Below, one piece after another: positions 13,982 to 20,788 of a stretch of 64,000 nucleotides of DNA. This DNA comes from Bacteroidota bacterium. GTDB taxonomy: Bacteria; Bacteroidota; Bacteroidia; 2-12-FULL-35-15. Location of the stretch: contig JAFLBF010000003.1 in NCBI GenBank assembly GCA_017303895.1, positions 85,148-149,147 of the forward strand, given 5' to 3'. Each line of letters begins with the position of its first letter. The stretch's first letter is position 1. The notes beneath the pieces were generated by a model, which ran no database searches, had not been told where the DNA came from, and saw only the letters and a program-made list of their open reading frames with translations. The position numbers were made by a program, and so were the translations under genes.

Positions 13982-15022
13982 CTATTTGTATTCATACATC
14001 AACTCATCGGTCTTTTTAAGGCCTTCAAATTCAACTGCTTTGATCATATTGTTCTGCGCATCAAATTCATAGTTGATCTTTAAATAGTAGAAGAGTGAAT
14101 TATAATAATCTTTTTTCCGGATGCAATTTCCTCTGGAATCATATTTATAGGTTGTTTTTTGATAGCGCGGAGGTCCGTTATACCCACAGAAAGAATTTGC
14201 CTTCCGGCTTTTTCTGTTCATTCTCCGGTCATACACGATCTTGATGAGTTTCCCTTGTTTGTTGAATTTTTCGGTTTGTATCAATTCTAGTTTATTGTCG
14301 TAATACGTTTTTTCTACATGCTTATTGTTGTTTTTAAAATGGGCATATTGGGTTGTGTTCTTTTTCGTATTGTCGTTATATACCAATTCTATTTGTATCA
14401 ATTCCCCGGATTCATCATACGCATAGTTATAACATTCCCTGGTATCGGAATTGTAAATGTTTTCTTCCTTTTCCAGTAAGCCTTTTGAATTATAGGTATA
14501 GAGTGTTTTTTGTCCGGTGGTTTTTCCGTTAAAATAATTCGTTTGTGATCTTAATAAGCCTTTGTCGTTGTATTCGTATTCAACAGACGGAATATTGTCG
14601 GCATTGTATGGACTGATTTTTTTTACCAATTTCCCATCCTTGTATTCATGAATCTCGCTGGGTGTCAATTCGCCCCGCATGGTGTAAAGCACTTCTGTGA
14701 TCTTATTGTCGCTGTTTTGTCTGTATTCCGAAGTAGTCGATTTTCCATGAATGTCATAGGAAACAGCTTTGCTGAGATAGCCTGCATCGGTAAAAAAATA
14801 TTCGGCCATCAATAAAGCGGTATCAGCATATTTTTTATCGGTACGGTATTCTCTAACCTCTTTTATTTTATTGGCAAGAATATGCTGGGGAGCAAAGAAC
14901 TGTGTGTCCAGATCACCAAAGTAATAGTAGGTAGAGATCTCTCTGGGCAAGGGTTGTGCAAGTACAAATACACTTTGCAACAGAAATATCACTATCCAGC
15001 CTTTTCCTTTCATCTTATTCAA
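13982..15022 (-). CDS. Secreted YD/RHS-like repeat protein
   Basis: The product (346 residues) has a signal peptide (WIVIFLLQSVFVLAQ) followed by repeated beta-strand motifs of the YD type, such as YEYNDKGLLRSQTNYFNGK, YTYNSKGLLEKEENIYN and YKYDSRGNCIRKKDYYN. These repeats form beta-rich shells in RHS proteins, but here there is neither an RHS core cleavage motif nor a toxin domain; similar short proteins in Bacteroidota have no known role. Its start overlaps the stop of the type IX cargo gene by eight bases, so the two are translated together. A 34-base version of its 3' end recurs at 12669-12702, beyond the winged-helix/nucleotidyltransferase pair. Confidence 0.6.
   Translation of the reverse strand: MNKMKGKGWIVIFLLQSVFVLAQPLPREISTYYYFGDLDTQFFAPQHILANKIKEVREYRTDKKYADTALLMAEYFFTDAGYLSKAVSYDIHGKSTTSEYRQNSDNKITEVLYTMRGELTPSEIHEYKDGKLVKKISPYNADNIPSVEYEYNDKGLLRSQTNYFNGKTTGQKTLYTYNSKGLLEKEENIYNSDTRECYNYAYDESGELIQIELVYNDNTKKNTTQYAHFKNNNKHVEKTYYDNKLELIQTEKFNKQGKLIKIVYDRRMNRKSRKANSFCGYNGPPRYQKTTYKYDSRGNCIRKKDYYNSLFYYLKINYEFDAQNNMIKAVEFEGLKKTDELMYEYK
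13983..14016. repeat. Direct repeat bracketing the antitoxin/toxin-like pair (right copy)
   Basis: This copy is the 3' end of the YD-repeat gene. It agrees with 12669-12702 at 28 of 34 positions in the same orientation. About 1.3 kb holding just the two-gene pair lies between them. Confidence 0.6.
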
Positions 15023-16319
15023 TGATCAACTTTTGTGTTTTTACTCCTTCGATCATTAACAGATACATGCCCGGTTTGAAAGCACTGATATCCATCTCTG
15101 AAGTATAATTGCCATTTAATACCTGTTCTCCCAAGGCGTTAAAAAGCTGAATGTTTTTGATGGAAGTGTGATCATTAAATAGGATCTTTCCTTGCGCAGG
15201 ATTGGGGAAGAAGCTTGCATTGGCAATAGCTTCTTCTTCGATGGTAGTAAGTGGGCAGTTCCAGTTTCCTGTGTTAAATCCTCTTTGCATCGCCTGACAA
15301 CCTAATTCGTTCCATGCTGGTTTGTTACTGCCGTTTCCATTCCATTGTCTGAATCCTAAACTGCGCAAAAATTCTAAAAATGCAGCATTCGTAATTCCAT
15401 AATACGTTCCATAATAAGCCACATCGGCCGGACTTAGATCATGCAACCATGTAAAATCGATCATACGGATATTGCTGGAATAGGTATCCCAGGCCGTAAA
15501 TGTTTCTGTGATAAAATCCTTTTGCATGTTCTCCGAACTGTTGCAAGTTGCACTGCTGGGATAACCAAATTGATAAAAACAAATAGGCTTTGTTGGATAC
15601 AAACCAACTATGGTGGCTAGGTCGTTAGCAATGTTCGCAGGAGGCTTCACTGTAAAATCGGTGTTCAATGGATAATGTGAAACGCCAATATAATCGCTAT
15701 TGGTGTTGAGTAATTGTGCCTGGGTATTATAAGTAGTTAGTCCGTTAAAGGTGAGCTCGGTTGCAACTTTTAATCCCGGCCATAATGTTTTTGCATGTGC
15801 AGTTACTGAATCGTAAAACACTTTATACTCGTTCCACAACGCAGTATTGCTACCCATATACACATCATGTTCCGAACCGATCACCAGAGAGGATAAGACC
15901 AAGTTGGGAGTATGTGCTCTTACGCTGTCCAATAATTTTTTGAACCGGCTGATCATCACCGGACTGTTGAAAGGGGTAGAGCTCAGGTCGGACGGCACTT
16001 CCAGATTATTGGTATGAATAGGAGTGATGGTTAGATCTACCGGCATATTCGATAAAGGATAATAAAAATCAGCAATATCGAGGATGGTAAAATTGTAGGT
16101 ATTGGGTGCTGTTTCAATAGCCGTCCAGTTTTGGAAGATCCCCACTTGAGTGATCCCTAGCGTGCCTCCTGCATGCATACAGGAGTCATAGGTATAACTG
16201 GTATTGTTCTGAGGAAAAGTGCTGATGTCAAATCCTAAGCGGTTATTGGTAGTGTTTACCTGTGCAATGCCTGGCAGGGCAATAATGCCGGCCAATAACA
16301 GTGAGAATATTGCTTTCAT
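15015..16319 (-). CDS. Secreted TIM-barrel-like protein with type IX sorting domain
   Basis: The product (434 residues) starts with a signal peptide (AIFSLLLAGIIALPGIAQ). The main body (about 25-350) resembles a glycoside-hydrolase-like barrel: LGFDISTFPQNN at the start, then SSLVIGSEHD, DYIGVSHYPL and IRMIDFTWLHDLSP, with acidic residues after strands. Catalytic residues cannot be assigned with confidence. The last 75 residues form a type IX secretion sorting domain (FFPNPAQGKILF, IQLFNALGEQVL, DISAFKPGMYLLMIEGVKTQKLIIE). It is therefore a likely client of the GldKLMN machine encoded further along the window, exported and anchored or released at the surface. The YD-repeat gene follows with an eight-base overlap. 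Confidence 0.75.
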   Translation of the reverse strand: MKAIFSLLLAGIIALPGIAQVNTTNNRLGFDISTFPQNNTSYTYDSCMHAGGTLGITQVGIFQNWTAIETAPNTYNFTILDIADFYYPLSNMPVDLTITPIHTNNLEVPSDLSSTPFNSPVMISRFKKLLDSVRAHTPNLVLSSLVIGSEHDVYMGSNTALWNEYKVFYDSVTAHAKTLWPGLKVATELTFNGLTTYNTQAQLLNTNSDYIGVSHYPLNTDFTVKPPANIANDLATIVGLYPTKPICFYQFGYPSSATCNSSENMQKDFITETFTAWDTYSSNIRMIDFTWLHDLSPADVAYYGTYYGITNAAFLEFLRSLGFRQWNGNGSNKPAWNELGCQAMQRGFNTGNWNCPLTTIEEEAIANASFFPNPAQGKILFNDHTSIKNIQLFNALGEQVLNGNYTSEMDISAFKPGMYLLMIEGVKTQKLIIE

Positions 16320-16450
16320 GGTTTGTGATTATCTATAGTAAATATAAGAATTTTAGATGATTCTTGGTTCTGACTGCTGAGAGCCTAATGCTGTCAACAA
16401 TGTTGTAAAAATGTCAATAAATCGTTCGGGTGCATGCGAAATAAAAAGTA

Positions 16451-16458
16451 TAATTTTG
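16451..16458 (+). promoter_or_regulatory. -7 element of the thioesterase gene
   Basis: TAATTTTG matches TAnnTTTG, 38 bases before the ATG at 16497. It lies inside the longer alternative reading frame beginning at 16434, which argues for the shorter start. Confidence 0.45.
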
Positions 16459-16496
16459 ATTCGCAATTAAAACTCAAAAAAAACGAAAAAACTACT

Positions 16497-16955
16497 ATGG
16501 AATTAGTGACCACTTACATTTGTAAAACCTCCGATATTGGTGTTCATTCGAACATGTTTGGCGGTGTGATCCTTGGACTTGTTGATCAAAGTTCAGGTGC
16601 TTATGCTGCGCAAATTTGCGATACACCACGCATGGTTACCATTAAAATTGATGAACTGGTTTTTAAAAATCCGGTGAAAGAAGGAAACATCATTAAGATG
16701 TATGCGATGGTGAAGGAGTTTGGTAATTCTTCGGTGACACTGTACATCGAAGTGCGTAAACACAATGTGTACACAGGAGTACAGGATGTGGTGCTGCATA
16801 CGAATATTAAATTTGTCCGTATCGATGAGGAAGGTCATCCTATTCCGATCTCTGAGCGCGTAAAGAAACGATATGCTGAACGTATGGGTAAGTATGGAAA
16901 AGGATTGTTAAGTCAGGAAGAGAAAAACTTAGAGCAGACTGCTGTTCTGAATTAG
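16497..16955 (+). CDS. Acyl-CoA thioesterase (hotdog fold)
   Basis: The product (152 residues) is a single hotdog-fold thioesterase of the YciA/acyl-CoA hydrolase group. Recognisable motifs are NMFGGVILGLVDQSSGAYAA, covering the hotdog helix with its conserved aspartate, VTIKIDELVFKNPVKEGNIIKMYAMV, and the last strands FGNSSVTLYIEV and HTNIKFVRIDEEGHP. It would hydrolyse acyl-CoA esters in the cytoplasm as a hexamer, by family analogy. An in-frame ATG 21 codons upstream gives a basic, unconserved extension and would place the promoter inside the gene, so the internal start is used. Confidence 0.85.
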   Translation: MELVTTYICKTSDIGVHSNMFGGVILGLVDQSSGAYAAQICDTPRMVTIKIDELVFKNPVKEGNIIKMYAMVKEFGNSSVTLYIEVRKHNVYTGVQDVVLHTNIKFVRIDEEGHPIPISERVKKRYAERMGKYGKGLLSQEEKNLEQTAVLN

Positions 16956-16970
16956 CTTGATGCGTAACTA

Positions 16971-17342
16971 TTAATCGATGTTTACTGTGTACACATCCGT
17001 TTGGTTGCGCACAATACTTTTTATTAAGAATCCGCCTTCTTGCGGGATCACTTCCTGTAGATCGAACACCGCACATTCTTTACTCAAGCCTTCAAAGATC
17101 AAAGTGAATTTTTGTCCTTTGTTCTTTAATGTCCAATAAGGATAAAAGCTGATGTTAAAAGCGGTGGCGAGTTTTGCTTTGCGGTTACTTCCATATTCGA
17201 TTAAATAGGTACTTGGCCAGATGCGGTAAGCAGCATCCTGCCCGCATACACAGTGCACAATGGTTTGCCCTTCTTCCGCTACTTCTGTTTGAAGCTCTGT
17301 AGCCGTTTCTGTCTCTTGCTCTAATTCTGTTTTTGTGCTCAT
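16971..17342 (-). CDS. Hypothetical protein
   Basis: I do not recognise the family. The product (123 residues from the chosen ATG; 129 from an ATG at 17360) has an acidic, low-complexity N-terminus (KTELEQETETATELQTEVAEEG), then a compact region starting TIVHCVCGQDAAYRIWPSTYLIEYGSN and ending in beta-strand-like segments (KFTLIFEGLSK, GGFLIKSIVR, TDVYTVNID). There is no signal peptide or membrane segment. The gene converges on the thioesterase gene with a 15-base gap. The inner start is preferred because a REP-like hairpin lies only six bases upstream of the outer one, although that is not decisive. Confidence 0.55.
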   Translation of the reverse strand: MSTKTELEQETETATELQTEVAEEGQTIVHCVCGQDAAYRIWPSTYLIEYGSNRKAKLATAFNISFYPYWTLKNKGQKFTLIFEGLSKECAVFDLQEVIPQEGGFLIKSIVRNQTDVYTVNID

Positions 17343-17366
17343 TGTTACTAATTTATTCATTTATCC

Positions 17367-17388
17367 TTGCAGGTGATAACACCTGCAA
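17367..17388 (-). repeat. Solo REP-like hairpin copy 11
   Basis: Perfect nine-base stem TTGCAGGTG with CACCTGCAA around ATAA. The minus strand reads AGCCC just before it, the same foot as copies around the RAYT gene 14 kb away. No transposase is nearby. Confidence 0.75.
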
Positions 17389-17436
17389 GGGCTAATGTTT
17401 TTTTCTTTGCGCCTCTGCGACTTCGCGGTGTATTTT

Positions 17437-17513
17437 CCAACAACCAACAACCAACAACCAACAACCAACAACCAACAACCAACAACCAACAACCAACAAC
17501 CAACAACCAACAA
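17437..17513. repeat. Heptanucleotide tandem repeat (CCAACAA, 11 units)
   Basis: Eleven perfect CCAACAA units in a row, followed by degenerate units (CTAATAA, CTAACCT, CCAACAA, CCAACCT) that run into the last codons of the minus-strand YcaQ-like gene, which stops at 17521. On the minus strand the unit is TTGTTGG. It is likely to vary in copy number by slippage. Confidence 0.9.
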
Positions 17514-17520
17514 CTAATAA

Positions 17521-18681
17521 CTAACCTCCAACAACCAACCTACATCCATTAAACTCCGCAAAGCTTTTTACTTTTTCTTTGAATGCTTTTTTGAATGCGG
17601 CATCGGGTTTAAATCCTTTTTCATAATGCATTTGTTTGATGTAAAATGTTTTGGATGCCCTGTCCGCTTTCGGGTCGAAACGCGCTACAAAGCGTCCGTT
17701 ATACAACACAGGCAAACAGAAATAACCGTATTTGCGTTTGGCTTCCGGCACATAACATTCGATCATATAATCGAAATCAAATAAGGCATTCACTCTTTTT
17801 CGCTGTATCACAGCATTATCAAAAGGGGAGAGCAGATGTATCGATGAAACATTTTTTATTTTGTTCAGCTGCTTTAATTGCTCCGCTGTTGTGTAATATA
17901 GTTCTTTATTGTCTTCTACTTTTATCTCCTGCAACATGCCATTCTTCAATAACTCTATCAGTGCTTTTTTTACGGGTTCTTTGGCATGTGAACGCAAATA
18001 GGAAATGATCTTCTCTTCGGCAAAGCCATTCGCTTGAATCGTTTTCAGGATCAAATGTCCGGCTGCTTCTTTTTCTGTTGGCATACTTGTATCCACAGTA
18101 GGAGGGAGGATGCGCTCGGTAAGGTCATACACTTTTTGAAATCCTTGTCGCCTCGCTACCATCAATTTTCCTTCCATGAACAATTGCTCCAACGCTTGTT
18201 TCGCTGGTTTCCATTCATACCAGTTGCCGGGGCCATTACGTTTGTGTTCAAAATCTTTCGATTGCAAGGCGCCTTCCGCCTTGATCCGGTCGAGCACGTA
18301 CTTCTTTATTTTTTTATCCTGCTCAAACCAATGCGATCGTCCGGAGCTGTATTCTTTTTTGCGTAACAAAGAATACCTGTATTCACTCATGGGAAGATAA
18401 GAAGCGGCATGACTCCAATATTCAAATATGCTTTTATCTTTTTCCAAAAGCTCATGCAAATGCTTTTCCTGATAATCTTTTACACGTGTCCACAAGGTAT
18501 GATGATGTGCCCGTGAAACAACCGAAAGTGTATCGATCTGCACATAACCTAAATGTTCAATGGCATTCAGTGCGCCTTGTTTCCCTTTACCAAAGCTATA
18601 ATCAAGCAAGCCCTGACAATGTAATGTCAGGGCTTGTGCTTGCTCTTTGGAGAGTGTATGTGCTTTGCTTTTTGATGTCAT
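17521..18681 (-). CDS. YcaQ/AlkX-like winged-helix DNA glycosylase
   Basis: The product (386 residues) belongs to the winged-helix family that includes E. coli YcaQ, a glycosylase unhooking DNA interstrand crosslinks. The catalytic QxD motif is visible in LGYVQIDTLSVVSRAHHHTLWTR, followed by FEYWSHAASYLPM and the three winged-helix segments. The C-terminal region (SPFDNAVIQRKRVNALFDFDY, YGYFCLPVLYNGRFVARFDPKADR) is also typical. The last residues (CRLVVGG) are encoded by the degenerate edge of the heptanucleotide repeat. It is probably the end of a minus-strand run with the MazG-like and OmpH genes. The activity is inferred from the family. Confidence 0.82.
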   Translation of the reverse strand: MTSKSKAHTLSKEQAQALTLHCQGLLDYSFGKGKQGALNAIEHLGYVQIDTLSVVSRAHHHTLWTRVKDYQEKHLHELLEKDKSIFEYWSHAASYLPMSEYRYSLLRKKEYSSGRSHWFEQDKKIKKYVLDRIKAEGALQSKDFEHKRNGPGNWYEWKPAKQALEQLFMEGKLMVARRQGFQKVYDLTERILPPTVDTSMPTEKEAAGHLILKTIQANGFAEEKIISYLRSHAKEPVKKALIELLKNGMLQEIKVEDNKELYYTTAEQLKQLNKIKNVSSIHLLSPFDNAVIQRKRVNALFDFDYMIECYVPEAKRKYGYFCLPVLYNGRFVARFDPKADRASKTFYIKQMHYEKGFKPDAAFKKAFKEKVKSFAEFNGCRLVVGG

Positions 18682-18702
18682 GCAAAAGCGAATATGTAAA
18701 AA

Positions 18703-19089
18703 CTATTTTTCGAGGATAGCTTTGATGTTTGGTTTGAAGTATAAATTACTTTTCATGATCTTTCCATCTTCACGGAAGATCGGTTGTCCGTTCTCATCCA
18801 GTTTACTCATATTGCTGCGTTGAATCTCGTCAAACACTTCTTCAATTTTATGTTGTAAGCCATGGCGTAAAATGGTACCGAATAAAATATACAACTGATC
18901 ACCCAATGCATCTGCGATCTCTACAATGTCGCCATTTTTGCAGGCTTCCAGGTATTCTTCATTCTCTTCTTTGATCAAGTTATAACGCAAGGTGTATTCT
19001 GCTTCACCTACTTCGGCTGTTGGTGTATAACGGTTTCCGATCTTAAAAGTATCGTGAAATTTCTCTACGTATTTGATCTTCTCTTGCAT
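18703..19089 (-). CDS. MazG-like nucleoside triphosphate pyrophosphohydrolase
   Basis: The product (128 residues) is an all-alpha NTP pyrophosphohydrolase of the MazG/PRA-PH superfamily. Metal-binding motifs are ExxE in LIKEENEEYLEA and ExxD in EIADALGDQLYILFG. The C-terminal part (VFDEIQRSNMSKLDENGQPIFREDGKIMKSNLYF) is typical of the subfamily related to phosphoribosyl-ATP pyrophosphohydrolase. It may hydrolyse non-canonical nucleotides to monophosphates as house-cleaning; a role in histidine synthesis is unlikely because no his genes are nearby. The gene is 18 bases downstream of the OmpH gene. Confidence 0.82.
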   Translation of the reverse strand: MQEKIKYVEKFHDTFKIGNRYTPTAEVGEAEYTLRYNLIKEENEEYLEACKNGDIVEIADALGDQLYILFGTILRHGLQHKIEEVFDEIQRSNMSKLDENGQPIFREDGKIMKSNLYFKPNIKAILEK

Positions 19090-19107
19090 GGTAATGAATA
19101 ATTGAAA

Positions 19108-19755
19108 TTATTTTTTCTTTCCTTTTTGCTCTCTGTATTGTGTATTCAATCCTTCGAGGATCTCTTGTGTGATGTCTAAGCTGTCATCAGCTAATAACAA
19201 CTGACTCAAAGGACTGTTGCTGTATCCCAATACATAATGGTAACCGCTGTTCTTGTTGTAATCTTTGATATACGCTTTTAAATTTTCGTTCATTTCATCG
19301 GTCTTCTCTTGAATACGCTCCATCAAAGCCTGGTTCTTTAATTCCAACTGATCCAATTCTTCTTTACGTTTCATCAAGGCTTCTTCTTCTGTTCTCGCTT
19401 GATTTTCGGATAACAAACCTTGTTGTGCTTTGGTTTGGTACGCTACATAATCATCCTGTAATTTTTGTGCTTTGCTTTGGTATTGTGATTCCAAGCTTCT
19501 TTGTTCTGCTTTTGCAGAAGCACTTACTTCCTGGATGTATTCGTATTTTTCGTTCAATACATCTAAGTTCACATACACGATCTTCGATTCTTTGATCTCT
19601 TTTGGAGCCAATACGGTAGCCGGTTTGGTAGAAGTGGAGTCGTTGCTCTCAGCAACCGCTTCAGCACCTTTCGGACTGCTAAAATGTAAATAATACAATA
19701 CAGCCACAGCAATGGCTAACACTACATTCAGGATCAATGAAAAATTCTTGTTCAT
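19108..19755 (-). CDS. OmpH/Skp-like periplasmic chaperone
   Basis: The product (215 residues) has an N-terminal hydrophobic anchor or signal (FSLILNVVLAIAVAVLYYLHF), a short linker, a first strand KIVYVNLDVLNEKY, then a long charged coiled coil (about 75-165) and a closing strand region (GYHYVLGYSNSPLSQLLLAD). This is the layout of Skp/OmpH, which holds unfolded outer-membrane proteins in the periplasm. A -7 element lies about 30 bases upstream, so it begins a transcript continuing into the MazG-like and YcaQ-like genes. Confidence 0.85.
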   Translation of the reverse strand: MNKNFSLILNVVLAIAVAVLYYLHFSSPKGAEAVAESNDSTSTKPATVLAPKEIKESKIVYVNLDVLNEKYEYIQEVSASAKAEQRSLESQYQSKAQKLQDDYVAYQTKAQQGLLSENQARTEEEALMKRKEELDQLELKNQALMERIQEKTDEMNENLKAYIKDYNKNSGYHYVLGYSNSPLSQLLLADDSLDITQEILEGLNTQYREQKGKKK

Positions 19756-19784
19756 GGTTAGAGTTTTGATGTTTTTTGGTAGAA

Positions 19785-19792
19785 CAAATATA
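19785..19792 (-). promoter_or_regulatory. -7 element of the OmpH gene
   Basis: The minus strand reads TATATTTG, 29 bases before the start codon and just after the terminator of the upstream peroxiredoxin gene. Confidence 0.45.
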
Positions 19793-19798
19793 AAGTAA

Positions 19799-19830
19799 AA
19801 CGCGAGTTCAGGAATTCCTGAACTCGCGTT
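19799..19830 (-). terminator. Terminator of the peroxiredoxin gene (perfect palindrome)
   Basis: A 32-base perfect inverted repeat: AACGCGAGTTCAGGAA followed directly by its complement. The minus strand continues into a T-rich run (TTTTACTTTATA). Hairpin stability and position 28 bases after the stop suit an intrinsic terminator. Confidence 0.75.
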
Positions 19831-19857
19831 ACTTATTAAAAAGTATTTAACAACAAA

Positions 19858-20487
19858 TTAATGTTTTGCTAAGTAGTTAGCTACACCATCGTGTGTTGCT
19901 TTCATAGCAGTATCGCCTTTGTGCCAGTTTGCAGGACAAACTTCACCGTTCTCTTCGTTGAACTGTAAAGCATCTACAATACGTAATGCTTCATCTACGT
20001 TACGGCCTAATGGAAGATCGTTGATCAACATGTGACGAACAACACCATTTTTGTCGATCAAGTACAATGCACGGAAAGCGATCATCGGACCATCAGCCAC
20101 CAATTGATTGTTCTCATCCACTTGGTAGTCGCCAAACAATGCATCAAAGTTCATGGAGATCGTTTTTGTTGTATCGGCAACGATAGGGTATTTAACACCT
20201 TGGATACCACCTTGTGCTTTTGGCATTTGTAACCATCCCCAGTGTGATTGTTCTGTATCTGTAGAACAAGCAACAACTGCAACGTTACGTTTTTCAAACT
20301 CTGCTAATTTCTCTTGAAATGCATGTAATTCTGTTGGACAAACGAATGTGAAATCTTTTGGATAGAAAAAGAAGATCACGTGTTTTTTACCAATGTATTG
20401 ATCCAATGAAAAATCTGCTACAATTTCTCCTCCGTTGATAACGGCTTGCGCTTTGAATGATGGCGCTTTTTTTCCTACTAATGACAT
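19858..20487 (-). CDS. Peroxiredoxin (typical 2-Cys, AhpC/Prx1 group)
   Basis: The product (209 residues) is a thiol peroxidase that reduces hydrogen peroxide and organic peroxides. The peroxidatic cysteine lies in FYPKDFTFVCPTELHAF and the resolving cysteine in GEVCPANW near the C-terminus. The following CSTDTEQSHWGWL and YPIVADTTKTIS segments are standard for the Prx1/AhpC subfamily. It is monocistronic: its own -7 element lies upstream and a strong palindromic terminator downstream. Confidence 0.95.
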   Translation of the reverse strand: MSLVGKKAPSFKAQAVINGGEIVADFSLDQYIGKKHVIFFFYPKDFTFVCPTELHAFQEKLAEFEKRNVAVVACSTDTEQSHWGWLQMPKAQGGIQGVKYPIVADTTKTISMNFDALFGDYQVDENNQLVADGPMIAFRALYLIDKNGVVRHMLINDLPLGRNVDEALRIVDALQFNEENGEVCPANWHKGDTAMKATHDGVANYLAKH

Positions 20488-20788
20488 GTTCTTATTTTTA
20501 TTTAGTTAATATTTAATTTAGTTATAGTTTAAAGTTTCAAAGTTAGAAGGTTTGAAAGTTTAGAGTTTCAAGTTGAAAAAATAGAACTCTTATCAATCAA
20601 TCTTATGTTTTTTCTTTTTGCCAACTGTTTACTGTCAACTTTTTCTTCATCCTCAATTACCAGTCTCCCTTCATCAATTTTCAATCAAAAATCCTCATTC
20701 ACCCTTCACCAATCATCCCTCATCAATCTCCCTTCACCAATCACCCTTCTTTTTCTCTTACGTCTTATATCTTACCTCTTACATCTAT
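20488..20788. other. Non-coding gap, pyrimidine-rich on the plus strand
   Basis: No supported gene. It holds the peroxiredoxin -7 element and a long run poor in G on the plus strand (about 20590-20790), with a repeated CCCTTCACCAATCA at 20702-20715 and 20730-20743. Plus-strand reading frames here are unrelated to known proteins and read into antisense of secA. Confidence 0.6.
20538..20545 (-). promoter_or_regulatory. -7 element of the peroxiredoxin gene
   Basis: The minus strand reads TAACTTTG, matching TAnnTTTG, 50 bases upstream of the start codon. Confidence 0.4.

Noticed and set aside
16434..16496. 21-residue N-terminal extension of the thioesterase
   Set aside because: The -7 element lies within it and the peptide is basic and unlike hotdog proteins.
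17437..17513. Tandem repeat as a CRISPR or coding repeat
   Set aside because: Units are seven bases with no spacers, and plus-strand translation gives a meaningless Gln/Asn/Thr/Pro repeat.
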